Shown piece after piece: positions 16,005 through 25,799 of a DNA stretch of 64,000 bases (position 1 is its first letter; each line of letters opens with the position of its first letter). The notes beneath the pieces are model-generated. The model had not been told where the DNA came from. It saw nothing but the letters and a program-made list of their open reading frames with translations, and did not search any database. This DNA is from G958295935 sp965224235 (GTDB taxonomy: Bacteria > Chloroflexota > Dehalococcoidia > Lucifugimonadales > Lucifugimonadaceae), in the NCBI GenBank assembly GCA_965224235.1, contig CBDCYP010000002.1, forward strand, positions 1,178,001-1,242,000. The letters are read 5' to 3'. A program made the translations under genes and the position numbers.

Positions 16005-16805
16005 ATGCAACCTGACCCGCGAAAAGGAATAGTTACAGGCGGCGCCACCGGCATCGGCAGGGCGATAGGTATGACACTCGCCGCCCAGGGCGTTTCGATT
16101 CTGGTTGCTGACATCAATTCGGAAGCTGCCGCCGCGACCGCGTCTGACCTCGCGGCGCTTGGCGTGAAGTGCGGATTTGTTGCAACCGATGTTACCAACC
16201 CGGAGGCGACCGGCCGAATGGTAGAGGCCGCGTTCGACACCCTGGGAGGGGTGGACATCCTCGTGAACAACGCGGGAGTGGCGGGCGCTCCCGGCTGGGA
16301 CTCGCGCCAAGAGTCTACCGAGGATGATTGGCGTTTCACGTACCGCGTAAACGTCAAGGGAGTCGTTAACTGCACGGAGTCGGTCAAACCGGCGATGAAG
16401 AAGGCCCGGGCGGGGAAGATCGTCAATATTGCGTCTATCGCAGGGCGCGAGGGGCGGCCTTCCCTGCCGCACTACTCGGCCAGCAAGGCGGCGGTGATCA
16501 ACTACACTCAATCCCTCGCCAACGAACTCGCGCGCTTCAACATCAACGTGAATGCGGTGTGCCCCGGCCTGTTGTGGACTCCCATGTGGGAGCAGGTCGC
16601 CGGGAGATACGGCGCGGACGATCCGCAATTCGAGGGGTTGGCGCCGATGGAAATATTCGATCGTATGGTCAAGGCCAACATACTGCTCGGAAGGCCCCAG
16701 ACTCCGGAAGACATCGGAGAGGCCGTCGCGTTCCTGGTATCCGAAGATGCGCGAAATATCACCGGTCAGGCGCTCAACGTCGATGGCGGATTCTTCCTCC
16801 GATAA
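16005..16805 (+). CDS. Short-chain dehydrogenase/reductase, copy 1
   Basis: Classical SDR features: TGGATGIGRAIG cofactor motif, NNAGVAG, and catalytic Tyr and Lys in HYSASKAAVIN. The C-terminus GQALNVDGGFFLR is typical. A longer substrate loop (LLWTPMWEQVAGRYG) resembles sorbitol or 3-hydroxybutyrate dehydrogenase-type SDRs, but the substrate is unknown. The following gene is a close paralogue sharing VNAVCPGLLWT, so the pair arose by duplication. Confidence 0.88.
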   Translation: MQPDPRKGIVTGGATGIGRAIGMTLAAQGVSILVADINSEAAAATASDLAALGVKCGFVATDVTNPEATGRMVEAAFDTLGGVDILVNNAGVAGAPGWDSRQESTEDDWRFTYRVNVKGVVNCTESVKPAMKKARAGKIVNIASIAGREGRPSLPHYSASKAAVINYTQSLANELARFNINVNAVCPGLLWTPMWEQVAGRYGADDPQFEGLAPMEIFDRMVKANILLGRPQTPEDIGEAVAFLVSEDARNITGQALNVDGGFFLR

Positions 16806-16948
16806 TCTGATTTCCGTAGCAGCCGATTGGCGCAACGCCAGGGAACGGAGCTCGTTGAATCAGGCCGTCACGATCGCAGAAACCAAACCCCGTCGAACTG
16901 GCGTCTTGACGCCGCAGCGCGGCGAATAGCCGGTCGGAAATAAAGTCT

Positions 16949-17749
16949 ATGGAATTGAACGGCAAGGTCGCAATCGTCACCGGAGGGGGCCACGGCATCG
17001 GCCGCGGTATCGCCCTTGAGTTGGCCGAACGCGGAGCAGACTTAATCCTGGGTGAGATCGACGTCGATGCGGCGGCGCTGGTCGCACAGGAGATAAAGGC
17101 CGGCGGCCAGGACGCTATAGCCGTCGAGACAGACGTCACCAGGCAGGAGTCGACCGATGCGCTTTTTCAGGCCGCCATTGAACGATTCGGCACGGTGGAC
17201 ATCCTGGTCAACAATGCCGGCGTCGGAGGCGCGCCCGGCTGGTGGGAACGGCCGGAGGGCGGCGACGAAGATTGGGACGCTGCGTTCGAAGTTAACGTGT
17301 TTGGCATCGTTAACTGCACCAAGTCGGTCGAAGAGCACATGCGCTCACAAAGAAGCGGCAAGATCGTCAACATAGCGTCCGTGGCCGGACGAGTGGGCGC
17401 CGGCGCTATAGCCCACTATTCGGCATCCAAGGCAGCCGCCATTAACGTGTCGCAGGCCTACGCCATCCGGCTTGCGCCATCAAACATAAACGTCAACGCA
17501 GTGTGCCCGGGGCTGCTCTGGACCGATCTGTGGGTAAAAATCGCAGCTCGCCGCAAAGTGATTCACCCGAACGAAAAAAAATTGACGGGGCGGGACGTGT
17601 TTCTCAGGCGACTGGCCGAAACGACGCCGCTAAGCCGGGAACAGACGCCGAAGGACATCGGCAAGGTAACGGCGTTCCTCGTTTCGGACCGGGCCCGCAA
17701 CATCACGGGTCAGGCCATCAACGTCACCGGCGGCTGGCAGAACAACTGA
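16949..17749 (+). CDS. Short-chain dehydrogenase/reductase, copy 2
   Basis: The same 266-residue length and motifs as its upstream neighbour: TGGGHGIGRGIALELAERG, NNAGVGGAPGWWE, HYSASKAAAIN and VNAVCPGLLWTDLW. Shared features absent from generic SDRs (GAPGW after NNAG) show recent common descent. The two genes are 143 bases apart and probably cotranscribed. Substrate unknown; a sugar or polyol alcohol dehydrogenase is plausible. Confidence 0.88.
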   Translation: MELNGKVAIVTGGGHGIGRGIALELAERGADLILGEIDVDAAALVAQEIKAGGQDAIAVETDVTRQESTDALFQAAIERFGTVDILVNNAGVGGAPGWWERPEGGDEDWDAAFEVNVFGIVNCTKSVEEHMRSQRSGKIVNIASVAGRVGAGAIAHYSASKAAAINVSQAYAIRLAPSNINVNAVCPGLLWTDLWVKIAARRKVIHPNEKKLTGRDVFLRRLAETTPLSREQTPKDIGKVTAFLVSDRARNITGQAINVTGGWQNN

Positions 17750-17774
17750 CAACAGCGGTGTCAAATACCGGACG

Positions 17775-17800
17775 CGCCGGGCGGCGGTTTCGCCCCGGCG
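17775..17800. terminator. Possible shared hairpin between convergent genes
   Basis: CGCCGGG pairs with CCCGGCG around a 12-base loop in the short gap between the convergent SDR and TlpA genes. No T-run follows on either strand, so termination is only suggested. Confidence 0.3.
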
Positions 17801-17821
17801 GCCGTGCTTGCGCCGATTCTG

Positions 17822-18400
17822 TCAGCTCCGATCAATGCCGATGACGCGGTCGGTCAGTTCGGTCAGGATGCGGTCGAGTTGTGAGCGAGACGATGGCCCG
17901 ATCACCTTTTTCACGATTTCGCCGTCGGGCATAACGAAGAACTTCTCCGGCAGGCCTTTCACTCCGAAATCGACTGCGATGCGGCCCCGTTCGTCGATTC
18001 CGGTGGCATATTCGATGTCGTTGGCGGCGATGAATTCGCGGACGGACTCGTCCTGGTCCCACAGCGCTACCCCCACGAACTCCACCCCGCGTTCCCGCCA
18101 ATCCCGGTACGCCTCGGCCAATATCGGTCCCTCGGCCCTGCACGGCGGGCACCACGACGCCCAAAAATCCACCACGACAATCTTCCCTCGCAGATCGGCG
18201 AGACTGATCTCGCCGCCTTCGAGGAGGGGCAGCGTGAAGTCTGAGCGCGGATCGGTCGAGACCGTCACCTCACCGAAATTGGAATTTACGCCGGGGCGTC
18301 CCTGTTCGCCTCCGGTACGCAACGTGCCCCAAATCAAAATGGCGACGACGAACCCCACCGGTATGCCGAGGCCGATGACTATGGCGCTCCGCTGCGTCAT
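17822..18400 (-). CDS. TlpA/ResA-like membrane-anchored thiol-disulfide oxidoreductase
   Basis: The redox motif is WASWCPPCRAEGP, and the cis-Pro loop is VKGLPEKFFVMPDGEIV. A single N-terminal membrane helix spans about residues 7-27, placing the thioredoxin domain outside the cytoplasm. Such proteins reduce apocytochrome c or other exported thiols. It overlaps the preceding 411-residue membrane protein gene by four bases, and a third small membrane gene overlaps that one, forming a tight three-gene operon that looks like a cytochrome-maturation side module. Confidence 0.9.
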   Translation of the reverse strand: MTQRSAIVIGLGIPVGFVVAILIWGTLRTGGEQGRPGVNSNFGEVTVSTDPRSDFTLPLLEGGEISLADLRGKIVVVDFWASWCPPCRAEGPILAEAYRDWRERGVEFVGVALWDQDESVREFIAANDIEYATGIDERGRIAVDFGVKGLPEKFFVMPDGEIVKKVIGPSSRSQLDRILTELTDRVIGIDRS

Positions 18401-19632
18401 GCCGGGGGCGCTGCGCCGGTCTCGTCCTTCATGGACGGCTCGCCGTCTTCGGGCGCCCTGAGCGCCCGCCGCATGAGCGCTTCCCGTTCGACGGTGTACC
18501 TTTCCGGTTCGATCTTGCCCGCGTCCCGGAGCTCATCCAGCGCTGCGATGGTGTTCACCAGCTCGCCGCGGGTGGGCGCCTCAGTGGCCGGTCTGCGTCT
18601 GGACCTGATCAGGGCGTACGCCAGCAACGACAGAAAGGCCGTGCCAGCCAGCCACGCGAGGATCGGGATGTACGGCCGCCCGCCAAAGTAGTCGACCGCC
18701 CTTTCTACGAATGACGGGCTCGGCAGGCCGGACACCGTGACGGTGAGCCTCGCTCCCCGGTCGAACCCGGCGCCCTCCACGATGGTGAAGACCCGGTCGT
18801 TGACGACCTCCGTCCCCGGTTGTCCCAGGCCCTCGCCGGTGATCATGCTCTCGGCGTGGGGCAGCATGAATCTCACCTGGTCGGCGCCAAACGGCAAGAT
18901 CAGCGGGAACTCAAAACCGTCGCCGTCATAGGCCAACAGGAAACTCACGAGGATGTTGAATTCACCGGGAGGAATAGGGGTCGAAAGCGCGAACCCCGTT
19001 CCGATCTCCATCACGTTTCCGGCGGGCAGGTCGCTCTCCACCGACAGATTCGAGTAGCCCTCCGGTATCGAGAATCTAACGAGATCGAGCCCGGTCAGTC
19101 CGGGGTCGTTGAGTTCCGGCAGCCACACCGTGTCACCCTCGTTTCGGATGTCGATTGCGCCCAGCACGCCCATCACGCGGGACCTGGCATCGATCGAGGG
19201 GATCAGGAGGGAGTAGGACGACACCCACAGGTCGTCGAGCGATCTGGTCCGGTCGAAGATGACCAACTCCACGTTCGACCAGTCGGCCGTGTCAGCAAGA
19301 TCGACCGATGGGGTGAACAGGCCGTCGTTGGCGGTCACGCGGTAGGTCAGCCCCTGCGCAATCGAAAACCCGGTGAATTCGAATCTGCCTTCGCCGTCGA
19401 CGACCGTAGAAACGCGGCTTACGATTTGCGCTGCGCTCTCGTCGAGTGTGAGTAACACTACTTCGAGCCCCACCGGCGCCGTGCCGCCAGCCGTCCCGTT
19501 GATCACCCGGCCGGCAATGCGGTCGGGCGTCTGTGCTGCCACTGCGGCTGCTCCGAGCGGAATGGCCGAAACGAGTACGACCATAATGAGCGCCGACCTA
19601 AGAAGCGGCCGGAGGTCGCGGCGTGCGATCAA
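18397..19632 (-). CDS. Exported membrane-anchored protein with carboxypeptidase-regulatory-like domain
   Basis: The 411-residue protein has a signal segment near residues 12-33, a beta-rich ectodomain starting with IAGRVINGTAGGTAP that resembles a carboxypeptidase regulatory-like fold, and a C-terminal membrane helix near 322-343 followed by a basic cytoplasmic tail (RSRRRP) and a helical region with LDELRDAGKIEPERY. That tail resembles short tetratrico/CcmH-tail-like regulatory segments. Function is unknown; the operon with TlpA suggests a role at the outer face of the membrane. Confidence 0.7.
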   Translation of the reverse strand: MIARRDLRPLLRSALIMVVLVSAIPLGAAAVAAQTPDRIAGRVINGTAGGTAPVGLEVVLLTLDESAAQIVSRVSTVVDGEGRFEFTGFSIAQGLTYRVTANDGLFTPSVDLADTADWSNVELVIFDRTRSLDDLWVSSYSLLIPSIDARSRVMGVLGAIDIRNEGDTVWLPELNDPGLTGLDLVRFSIPEGYSNLSVESDLPAGNVMEIGTGFALSTPIPPGEFNILVSFLLAYDGDGFEFPLILPFGADQVRFMLPHAESMITGEGLGQPGTEVVNDRVFTIVEGAGFDRGARLTVTVSGLPSPSFVERAVDYFGGRPYIPILAWLAGTAFLSLLAYALIRSRRRPATEAPTRGELVNTIAALDELRDAGKIEPERYTVEREALMRRALRAPEDGEPSMKDETGAAPPA

Positions 19633-20012
19633 CGATCCAGTTCCGGTTCGACCACCGTTGCCTCGGGCTCGCTTACGGTGGACGAACGTTCGCGGCGGGC
19701 TTCGGCTATCTCCCGCTCAAGCTCCGCTTCACTTGCCGTACCCGATTCGAGCATCGACATCTCGCGCAGGATTCGTGCTGCGGCCATGCGAAGCTCATCG
19801 ACCTGCTTCTGATGTTCCTCCTCGCCGATCTCGCCCGATTTCAGTTCGGAGTCCAACTCATCGATCTGCCGGTAGGTCCTGGTCCTTGCCGCCCGCAGGC
19901 GTTGGGCTGCCGGGTTCGGTGCGCTGACCCAGCGCCTGCGCACAATCACAAACGGGTAGACCACGACTGCAAGCGCGGCCAACACCAGGATTATCCCCAA
20001 CGTAATGCCCAT
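19629..20012 (-). CDS. Small membrane protein with coiled-coil tail (CcmI-like N-terminus)
   Basis: One N-terminal helix (ITLGIILVLAALAVVVYPFVI) is followed by a charged coiled-coil region (YRQIDELDSELKSGEIGEEE) of about 60 residues. This arrangement resembles the first part of CcmI/CycH from cytochrome c maturation. It overlaps the next gene by four bases and heads the operon. The CcmI likeness is weak and rests on architecture. Confidence 0.65.
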   Translation of the reverse strand: MGITLGIILVLAALAVVVYPFVIVRRRWVSAPNPAAQRLRAARTRTYRQIDELDSELKSGEIGEEEHQKQVDELRMAAARILREMSMLESGTASEAELEREIAEARRERSSTVSEPEATVVEPELDR

Positions 20013-20324
20013 CGTTCTATCCTCTACCGGTCTTTGATCGCATGATTCTCGAAATGGAGGGGGGACGCGGGATTGTTAATCAATCGGCCTGATGGTCGAG
20101 GGGTGGAGGCTGCCTCGGCGCCGCACACGGTTTAAGTTCGCGGGACATTCACTGAATGGTACCGTTAATCCTCGACCGCGTGACCATGCGGGCCGGGACA
20201 TCCCGATCTGACCGGGCGTGTCACCCACGCGCGCAAGATTTATGCTGGCCGGTATCCTGAATCTGTTATCTAATCGGCAACACGGCGCCCCTCAACCCGG
20301 ACAGCCGTTTCCCGCCAGACTGTC
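20013..20324. other. Non-coding spacer
   Basis: This 312-base spacer separates the small membrane protein gene from the restriction-modification gene; both would need promoters here. I see no gene, strong hairpin or recognisable repeat in it. Confidence 0.4.
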
Positions 20325-23300
20325 ATGCACAGCCAACTGAAACCGGACGACCCAGTCGTCGCCAACATGGCCGCCGAAATACTAAGGCGACACGACCTCG
20401 TCGAACCTGAGGCGAATATTACGAGCGCGGTGCGTGACTTCCTTGTCGCAACCGGCCTGGCAAAGTCTGAAGAGATCGTCGAGGAGCATCCTCCCTCTGA
20501 TGGTTCCCGCCGGGCTGTCGATCTGACCGCGCTCGACACGTTCATTGAGGTCAAACGCAGAATCGGCGCGGCGCGGGGCTTTAGTCCAGACCCGGAAAAT
20601 GTCCGGCAACTCGACGAATACCTGGAGGCTTCACAGACGACGCGCGGGATCGTACGTATCGGCGTACTGACTGACGGCAAGCGCTGGTTGCTGCGCTGGC
20701 CCGGCGCCGGTCCGGTCAAGACCACAGCCCCGTACGGCTTCACGTTCGAGGATCCGGATCGGTGGATACCACTGTACGAATGGCTCCGCGACACGGCGCT
20801 GGTCTCACTGGAAGAAATCAAACCGGACAGGGCGAGCATCGCTGCGCATTTTGGCCCGAACAGCCCTTCATACGAACGGGATATAGCGGCCCTAAAAACC
20901 CTGTACGAGGAATTCGCCGACAGCCCGACGATCCTGCTCAAACGGCAACTGTGGTTCGACTTACTTCGAACCGCCCTCGGTGAGATTGCCCACGACCCGA
21001 AGCAGATGGATGACCTCTTCGTTCGTCACACGTACCTGACGGCCGTCATAGGGATGGTCGTGCAGGCTTCGTTCGGTATCGACATCAGGAGACTGGCGGA
21101 AACCAACCCGTTCGACCTGCTTATAGGAAGGCAATTCCGAAGCGCCACGGGCATTCAGGGCGTAGTTGAATCGGACTTCTTCGCCTGGCCGAACGAGGTC
21201 GGCGGCACTCTCTTGTTGAAGACCATCGCAAGGCGTGTCGCCCGATTCGACTGGGACGCTGCGCCCTCAGACGCGGCCGCCATCCTCTACGAGACCGTCA
21301 TCCCCCCTGCGGAACGCAGACAACTCGGCGAGTACTACACGCCCGACTGGCTCGCGCGGACCATGGTTCGCGAGCTCGTCACCAACCCCCTTGCACAACG
21401 CGTGCTAGATCCTGCCTGCGGTTCCGGTGCGTTCGTAGCCGAGGCCGTGGAACGCTACATCGCGGCCGCACGGGAAGTCGACCACCAACCCCGAAAGATC
21501 CTCGACGGGCTGCTAGTGTCCGTTATCGGCATAGACATTCACCCTGTGGCCGTCCATCTGGCCCGTGCGGCATGGGTCCTCGCCGCACGGCGCGTCATCA
21601 CCGACGCCGAGGCGCCCGCTTCGATCCCGATCCCTGTCTATCTCGGCGATTCGTTGCAACTTCGATTCCGGTCAGGCGATATGTTCGCAAAACACTATGT
21701 GACGATTCAGGTCGGGGACGACAATGAAACGGAATTGGTCTTCCCGAACAGCCTGGTCGACCGCGCAGAGGAGTTCGACTCCTTCATGAGCGACATCGCG
21801 GAGGCCATCGAGAGGTGTGATGACCCATACGTCGCGCTAAATGACAACGCGATTCTCGAGGATGAGGAACGGCACACTCTCAGATCGACCATCGGCGCCA
21901 TACAGCGGCTGCACAGCGAGGGCCGCAACCACATCTGGGCCTACTACACGCGCAACATAGTGCGTCCAGTGGCGCTATCCCGCAGCAAGGTGGACGTGAT
22001 AATCGGCAACCCGCCCTGGCTGAGCTACAACCAGACGATCAGCGACCTGCGCGAAGAGTTGAGGCGGCAAAGCAAGGGTATTTATGACATCTGGGCCGGT
22101 GGCCGCTACGCCACCCATCAGGATGTTGCCGGTCTCTTCTTCGCACGTTGCGTTGACCTGTACCTGAGCGACGGCGGGGTGATCGGCATGGTGATGCCCC
22201 ACAGCGCACTCCAGGCCGGCCAGTACTCCAAGTGGCGTACCGGCAGTTGGAATGCTGTTAGTGGGGGTAGCGTCCTGTCGGTGGATTTCACCTTTAAGAC
22301 CGCCTGGGACCTCGAAGGCCTGAAGCCGAACACATTCTTCCCCGTCCCGGCATCGGTCGCGTTTGCAAGGCGAGTCGGCACTGAAAATCAGGTTCGATCT
22401 CTGGTAGGGGAAGTGGAGCGGTGGACGGGAGAGGCCGGAACGCCTGATGGGAATCAACGAAAGCTCGTCTCGATCACCGACACTTCGGCAAAAGCGGTAT
22501 CGCCATATGCCGGTCACGCCCGAAACGGAGCAACAATCATTCCTCGCTGCCTGTTCTTCGTGGAAGAGATCGAGAACCCGGCCATCATTCGAGCGGGGCA
22601 AACCGTCACGGTTAATCCGCGTCGCGGCTCGCAGGACAAGGCGCCGTGGAGGGATCTCGACCTCACCGCCATCACAGGCCAGACCATCGAGTCCCGCCAC
22701 CTATTCGATGTGCATTTGGGTGAAACTCTGGTTCCGTACGCCACCCTTGCTCCACTGAAGGCTGTCCTGCCCCTAAAACGCGGCGCTGTCGAACTGCCGG
22801 CGGATAAGAATGGGCCTGGTGGTGTCCGGTTAGAAGATTTGGAGTGGCGGATGCGCGAACGCTGGCAGACCGTTAGCGGCATATGGGAGAGGAATAAAGC
22901 GGCGGCTAATAAGTTGAACATGTCGGGGCAGTTGAATTACTACGGCAAACTGTCGTCGCAATTGGACTGGCAACAGGACCGCCATAACAGGCCTGTCCGC
23001 TTGGTATACAACCAATCGGGCACGCCGACGGCGGCGGTTCTTCACAATGATGGCGACATAGTTGACTACAGGTTGTTTTGGATCGGCTGCAGGGATGTAC
23101 ACGAGGCGAATTACCTGCTCGCCATCATCAACAGTGATGCTCTGAACGAAGCAGTGACTCCATTGATGCCGAAGGGTCAGTTCGGCGCCCGTGATTTGCA
23201 GAAACACCTTTGGATGTTGCCTATACCGGAGTTCGATCCGTACGATGGCCTACACGTCGAAATATCGGATGCAGGCGAGAAAGCGGCGGTTGGCGCGGCG

Positions 23301-23447
23301 AAGCGGCTTGCCGGTCTTCGAGAAGAGCGAGACCAAGTGACGGTCACCATTGCCCGACGTGAACTTCGTAAGTGGCTACGGGAATCGCCGGAGGGGCAGG
23401 CGGTTGAGGAGGTCGTGGGGAGACTGCTGGGCGAGGCCGCTACGTGA
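20325..23447 (+). CDS. Single-chain type IIG restriction-modification enzyme (N6-adenine methyltransferase)
   Basis: The 1040-residue chain starts with a likely PD-(D/E)xK nuclease region: Asp66, Asp71 and Glu75-Val-Lys77 in DLTALDTFIEVKRRIG. A helical linker leads to the methyltransferase, with GEYYTPDWLARTMV, motif I DPACGSGAF starting at residue 362, motif II GIDIHPVAVHLARAAW and catalytic motif IV NPPW at 562-565. The last 350 residues look like a target-recognition region. One protein would thus cut and methylate DNA. No separate specificity or restriction gene is adjacent. An IS1182 remnant starts within ten bases of its stop, yet the frame is intact. Confidence 0.88.
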   Translation: MHSQLKPDDPVVANMAAEILRRHDLVEPEANITSAVRDFLVATGLAKSEEIVEEHPPSDGSRRAVDLTALDTFIEVKRRIGAARGFSPDPENVRQLDEYLEASQTTRGIVRIGVLTDGKRWLLRWPGAGPVKTTAPYGFTFEDPDRWIPLYEWLRDTALVSLEEIKPDRASIAAHFGPNSPSYERDIAALKTLYEEFADSPTILLKRQLWFDLLRTALGEIAHDPKQMDDLFVRHTYLTAVIGMVVQASFGIDIRRLAETNPFDLLIGRQFRSATGIQGVVESDFFAWPNEVGGTLLLKTIARRVARFDWDAAPSDAAAILYETVIPPAERRQLGEYYTPDWLARTMVRELVTNPLAQRVLDPACGSGAFVAEAVERYIAAAREVDHQPRKILDGLLVSVIGIDIHPVAVHLARAAWVLAARRVITDAEAPASIPIPVYLGDSLQLRFRSGDMFAKHYVTIQVGDDNETELVFPNSLVDRAEEFDSFMSDIAEAIERCDDPYVALNDNAILEDEERHTLRSTIGAIQRLHSEGRNHIWAYYTRNIVRPVALSRSKVDVIIGNPPWLSYNQTISDLREELRRQSKGIYDIWAGGRYATHQDVAGLFFARCVDLYLSDGGVIGMVMPHSALQAGQYSKWRTGSWNAVSGGSVLSVDFTFKTAWDLEGLKPNTFFPVPASVAFARRVGTENQVRSLVGEVERWTGEAGTPDGNQRKLVSITDTSAKAVSPYAGHARNGATIIPRCLFFVEEIENPAIIRAGQTVTVNPRRGSQDKAPWRDLDLTAITGQTIESRHLFDVHLGETLVPYATLAPLKAVLPLKRGAVELPADKNGPGGVRLEDLEWRMRERWQTVSGIWERNKAAANKLNMSGQLNYYGKLSSQLDWQQDRHNRPVRLVYNQSGTPTAAVLHNDGDIVDYRLFWIGCRDVHEANYLLAIINSDALNEAVTPLMPKGQFGARDLQKHLWMLPIPEFDPYDGLHVEISDAGEKAAVGAAKRLAGLREERDQVTVTIARRELRKWLRESPEGQAVEEVVGRLLGEAAT

Positions 23448-23454
23448 ACGAAAT

Positions 23455-24619
23455 GTCAGGGTGGCGCGCAGGGCTGCGTCGTGCGGGCCTATCTCCAGGG
23501 CCCGCCCATGCCGTCTGTCCGTCGTACAGACCCCGAATGCCGGACAGGCCCGGCACACGGCCCCTGAGGCGCGGTAGAGCCGCATCAGGGTCTGGCCAGT
23601 GCGCCTGATACGGGTGAAGCGCAGCCACTGTCCCTCGGGGCAACGGTAGCGGTCGCTCGCCTCGTCATAGGCGAAACGGTCCTTGTGATACGGGCTCTCC
23701 AGCGCCCGGTCCTGCGCCTCCGGCATGACCACCTGTTGGCCTCTTCGGCCGCACTCCTCAGGATTGCTACCGGAGTGATAGCCCACATCGGCCAACGTCG
23801 TCTCCGCCTTCTCCAGCATCGGACCCAATTGCGCCTGGTCGGTCGTGTCGTCCACCACATCGGCCGCCGTGATCAGCATGCCGGTCTCTTTCCCCTTAGC
23901 CGCTGCCAGCGAGACCGACGCCTGGGCGTTGTAGGCCGGCGTGATACATTGACGCGTCTTCATCTTAGCGGCGTCCTGATCGGTCAGGTTGATTTGCTTG
24001 AGGCGGCCGCTGTTCGCAAGCGTCTCCTTCGCCCGCCGCATCCGCTCCCGCAACGCTTCCTTTCTGGCAAGCTCCTGCGGCAGATTCGCCGGCGCGGCGT
24101 CTTCCCCTGCCTCGTTCTGCGCCTCGAGGCCGCAGATCGTTCGTTCCGACCGTTTCAACAGACGGCGCAGGGCTTCATTGTCATTGGTCCGGTCATTTGC
24201 CGCGTTGGCCCTTACCTTCGTTCCGTCCTGTAAGCCGTGCGCACCGTGTGCTTGAACAGATTCTCCATGGCCTGGCGGTGGTTCTTGTAGAACCGCCACA
24301 GCGTGTTGTGGTCCGGTCGCTGGCAGCCCGTCAGCCACAAGTACGGTATCTGGTCGCGACAGGCAGCCTCCAGCTTGCGGCTCGACCGCACACCGGTCAT
24401 GAAGCCGTAAAGCCACACGCCCAGCAACGCCCGGGGATGGTAGGCTGGAGCTCCGATCGGGTCCCCGTCTTTATCAACACCGATCCCGGCCCAGCCGTCG
24501 CCGTCCAGAGCATCGACGAACTCACCCACAAATCGAACAGGATGTCCGGCAGACAGCAACTTGTCGAGGGTCGGCGGCAGCATCCACGTCTGCTCCCTGT
24601 TCATTGGTCGATGCGGCAT
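23455..24619 (-). pseudogene. IS1182-family transposase, frameshifted and C-terminally truncated
   Basis: The N-terminal piece (24619-24212) reads DKLLSAGHPVRFVGEFVDAL and HPRALLGVWLYGFMTGVRSS, typical IS1182. The frame then breaks near 24230 with some residues lost, and homology resumes as GTKVRANAANDRTNDNEALRR, NLTDQDAAKMKTRQ and YNAQASVSLAAAKGK. The sequence ends after EIGPHDAALRATLTF, lacking the usual last 100-150 residues, right at the end of the restriction gene. Inactive; a more degraded relative lies at 27850-28128. Confidence 0.9.
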
Positions 24620-24707
24620 ACTCTGTTACCTCCAAATGATGGCGTGACCCTCGCCGAGGATACCCCACGCTTAATACCCCCGACTTATGAAACAGGCTCT
24701 TGAAACC

Positions 24708-24749
24708 TGCCCCTACAACCTGAATTGGCGGCGTAATCAAAACGGATTG
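24708..24749. repeat. 42-bp dispersed repeat, copy 2
   Basis: Matches 10656-10697 at 40 of 42 positions. It is preceded by GGCTCTTGAAACCTGCCCCT, similar to the arms of the inverted repeat at 62862-63062. It lies between the IS1182 remnant and the reductase gene. Confidence 0.8.
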
Positions 24750-24833
24750 GTATCAGATTCTTCCCCGCGCTCAGAACGACATACGTTTACGCTCGGCTCC
24801 TTCGGTACCTTTTTGGACGTCCTTTAAGGAATT

Positions 24834-25772
24834 ATGGAGCAGCAAATGAAAGTTGCAGTCATGGGCGCCGGCGCGGTGGGCGGGTACTACGGCGGCGTGC
24901 TTGCGAGGGACGGCGTGGACGTAACCCTGATATGCAGAGGTTCGCATCGCGATGCGATTCGCAGCGCGGGTCTCCGCGTCGACAGCCATTGGGGCGGGTT
25001 CAATGTGAACCCGATTGCCACTGACGATCCGGGAGAGGTTGGGCCGGTCGATCTGGTCCTGCATTGCGTGAAGCTCTACTCGAATGACGAGACGGTTCCC
25101 CTTCTCAGGCCGATGGTGGGCGACGAGACGAATATCTTGACGATTCAGAATGGGGTGACGAGCGGCCGACGCCTGGCTGACGAGTTCGGGTGGGGCAAAG
25201 TGCTTCAGGGCGCCACGTATATCGAGGCTGCTATAGCGGCCCCGGGTCAGATTGAGCAGACCGGTTCCGCCGCACGCATCGAGTTCGGCGAACGCGATGG
25301 AACTGCGAGCGAGCGTACCCAGGGGATCAAGTCCCTGCTCGACCGGCCGGGTATTCAGGTCGCGGTAAGTTCGGACATCGCCTCAACACTATGGACCAAG
25401 CTGGTAGCCGTGGCCGCCATCGGCACAGTAATGACGGTTTCGAGGTCGTCGCTGCCGGAGGTGCTGAGATGGCCCGAGGGATCGGCCACGATTCGGACCG
25501 TCATGGAAGAGATCGTCGCGGTCGGTAAAGCGCGGGGTATCGACTTTCCGCCCGACGTGGTCGACGAACGATTCGAGGCCGCGGTAGAAGAGGCGGACGA
25601 GTTCAGGTCATCTCTTCAGATGGATATGCACGCCGGCAAACCGTTGGAGTCGGATGAGTTGCTGGGCGCAGTGGTCAAAATGGCCCGCGGCATCGGGATA
25701 CCCGTCCCTGCAAGTTCGGCACTCGTAATGGCCCTGGAACCATTCAAGAACGGCGGCGAGGCGGGAAATTGA
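24834..25772 (+). CDS. 2-dehydropantoate 2-reductase-like protein (ApbA/PanE family)
   Basis: The N-terminal NAD(P) motif is VMGAGAVGGYYGGVLARDG. IQNGVTSGRRLADEFG and a Lys in TLWTKLVAVAAIG correspond to the catalytic Asn/Lys regions of ketopantoate reductases. Near the end, SSLQMDMHAGKPLESDELLGA is the SS-x2-QD/M substrate loop of PanE. It would reduce ketopantoate with NADPH for pantothenate synthesis, though many paralogues use other substrates. The ATG at 24834 has AAGGA upstream; the ATG at 24846 follows GGAG and is equally possible. Confidence 0.87.
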   Translation: MEQQMKVAVMGAGAVGGYYGGVLARDGVDVTLICRGSHRDAIRSAGLRVDSHWGGFNVNPIATDDPGEVGPVDLVLHCVKLYSNDETVPLLRPMVGDETNILTIQNGVTSGRRLADEFGWGKVLQGATYIEAAIAAPGQIEQTGSAARIEFGERDGTASERTQGIKSLLDRPGIQVAVSSDIASTLWTKLVAVAAIGTVMTVSRSSLPEVLRWPEGSATIRTVMEEIVAVGKARGIDFPPDVVDERFEAAVEEADEFRSSLQMDMHAGKPLESDELLGAVVKMARGIGIPVPASSALVMALEPFKNGGEAGN

Positions 25773-25799
25773 ACTGGGGTTAGAATTTGCGCTACGGGA

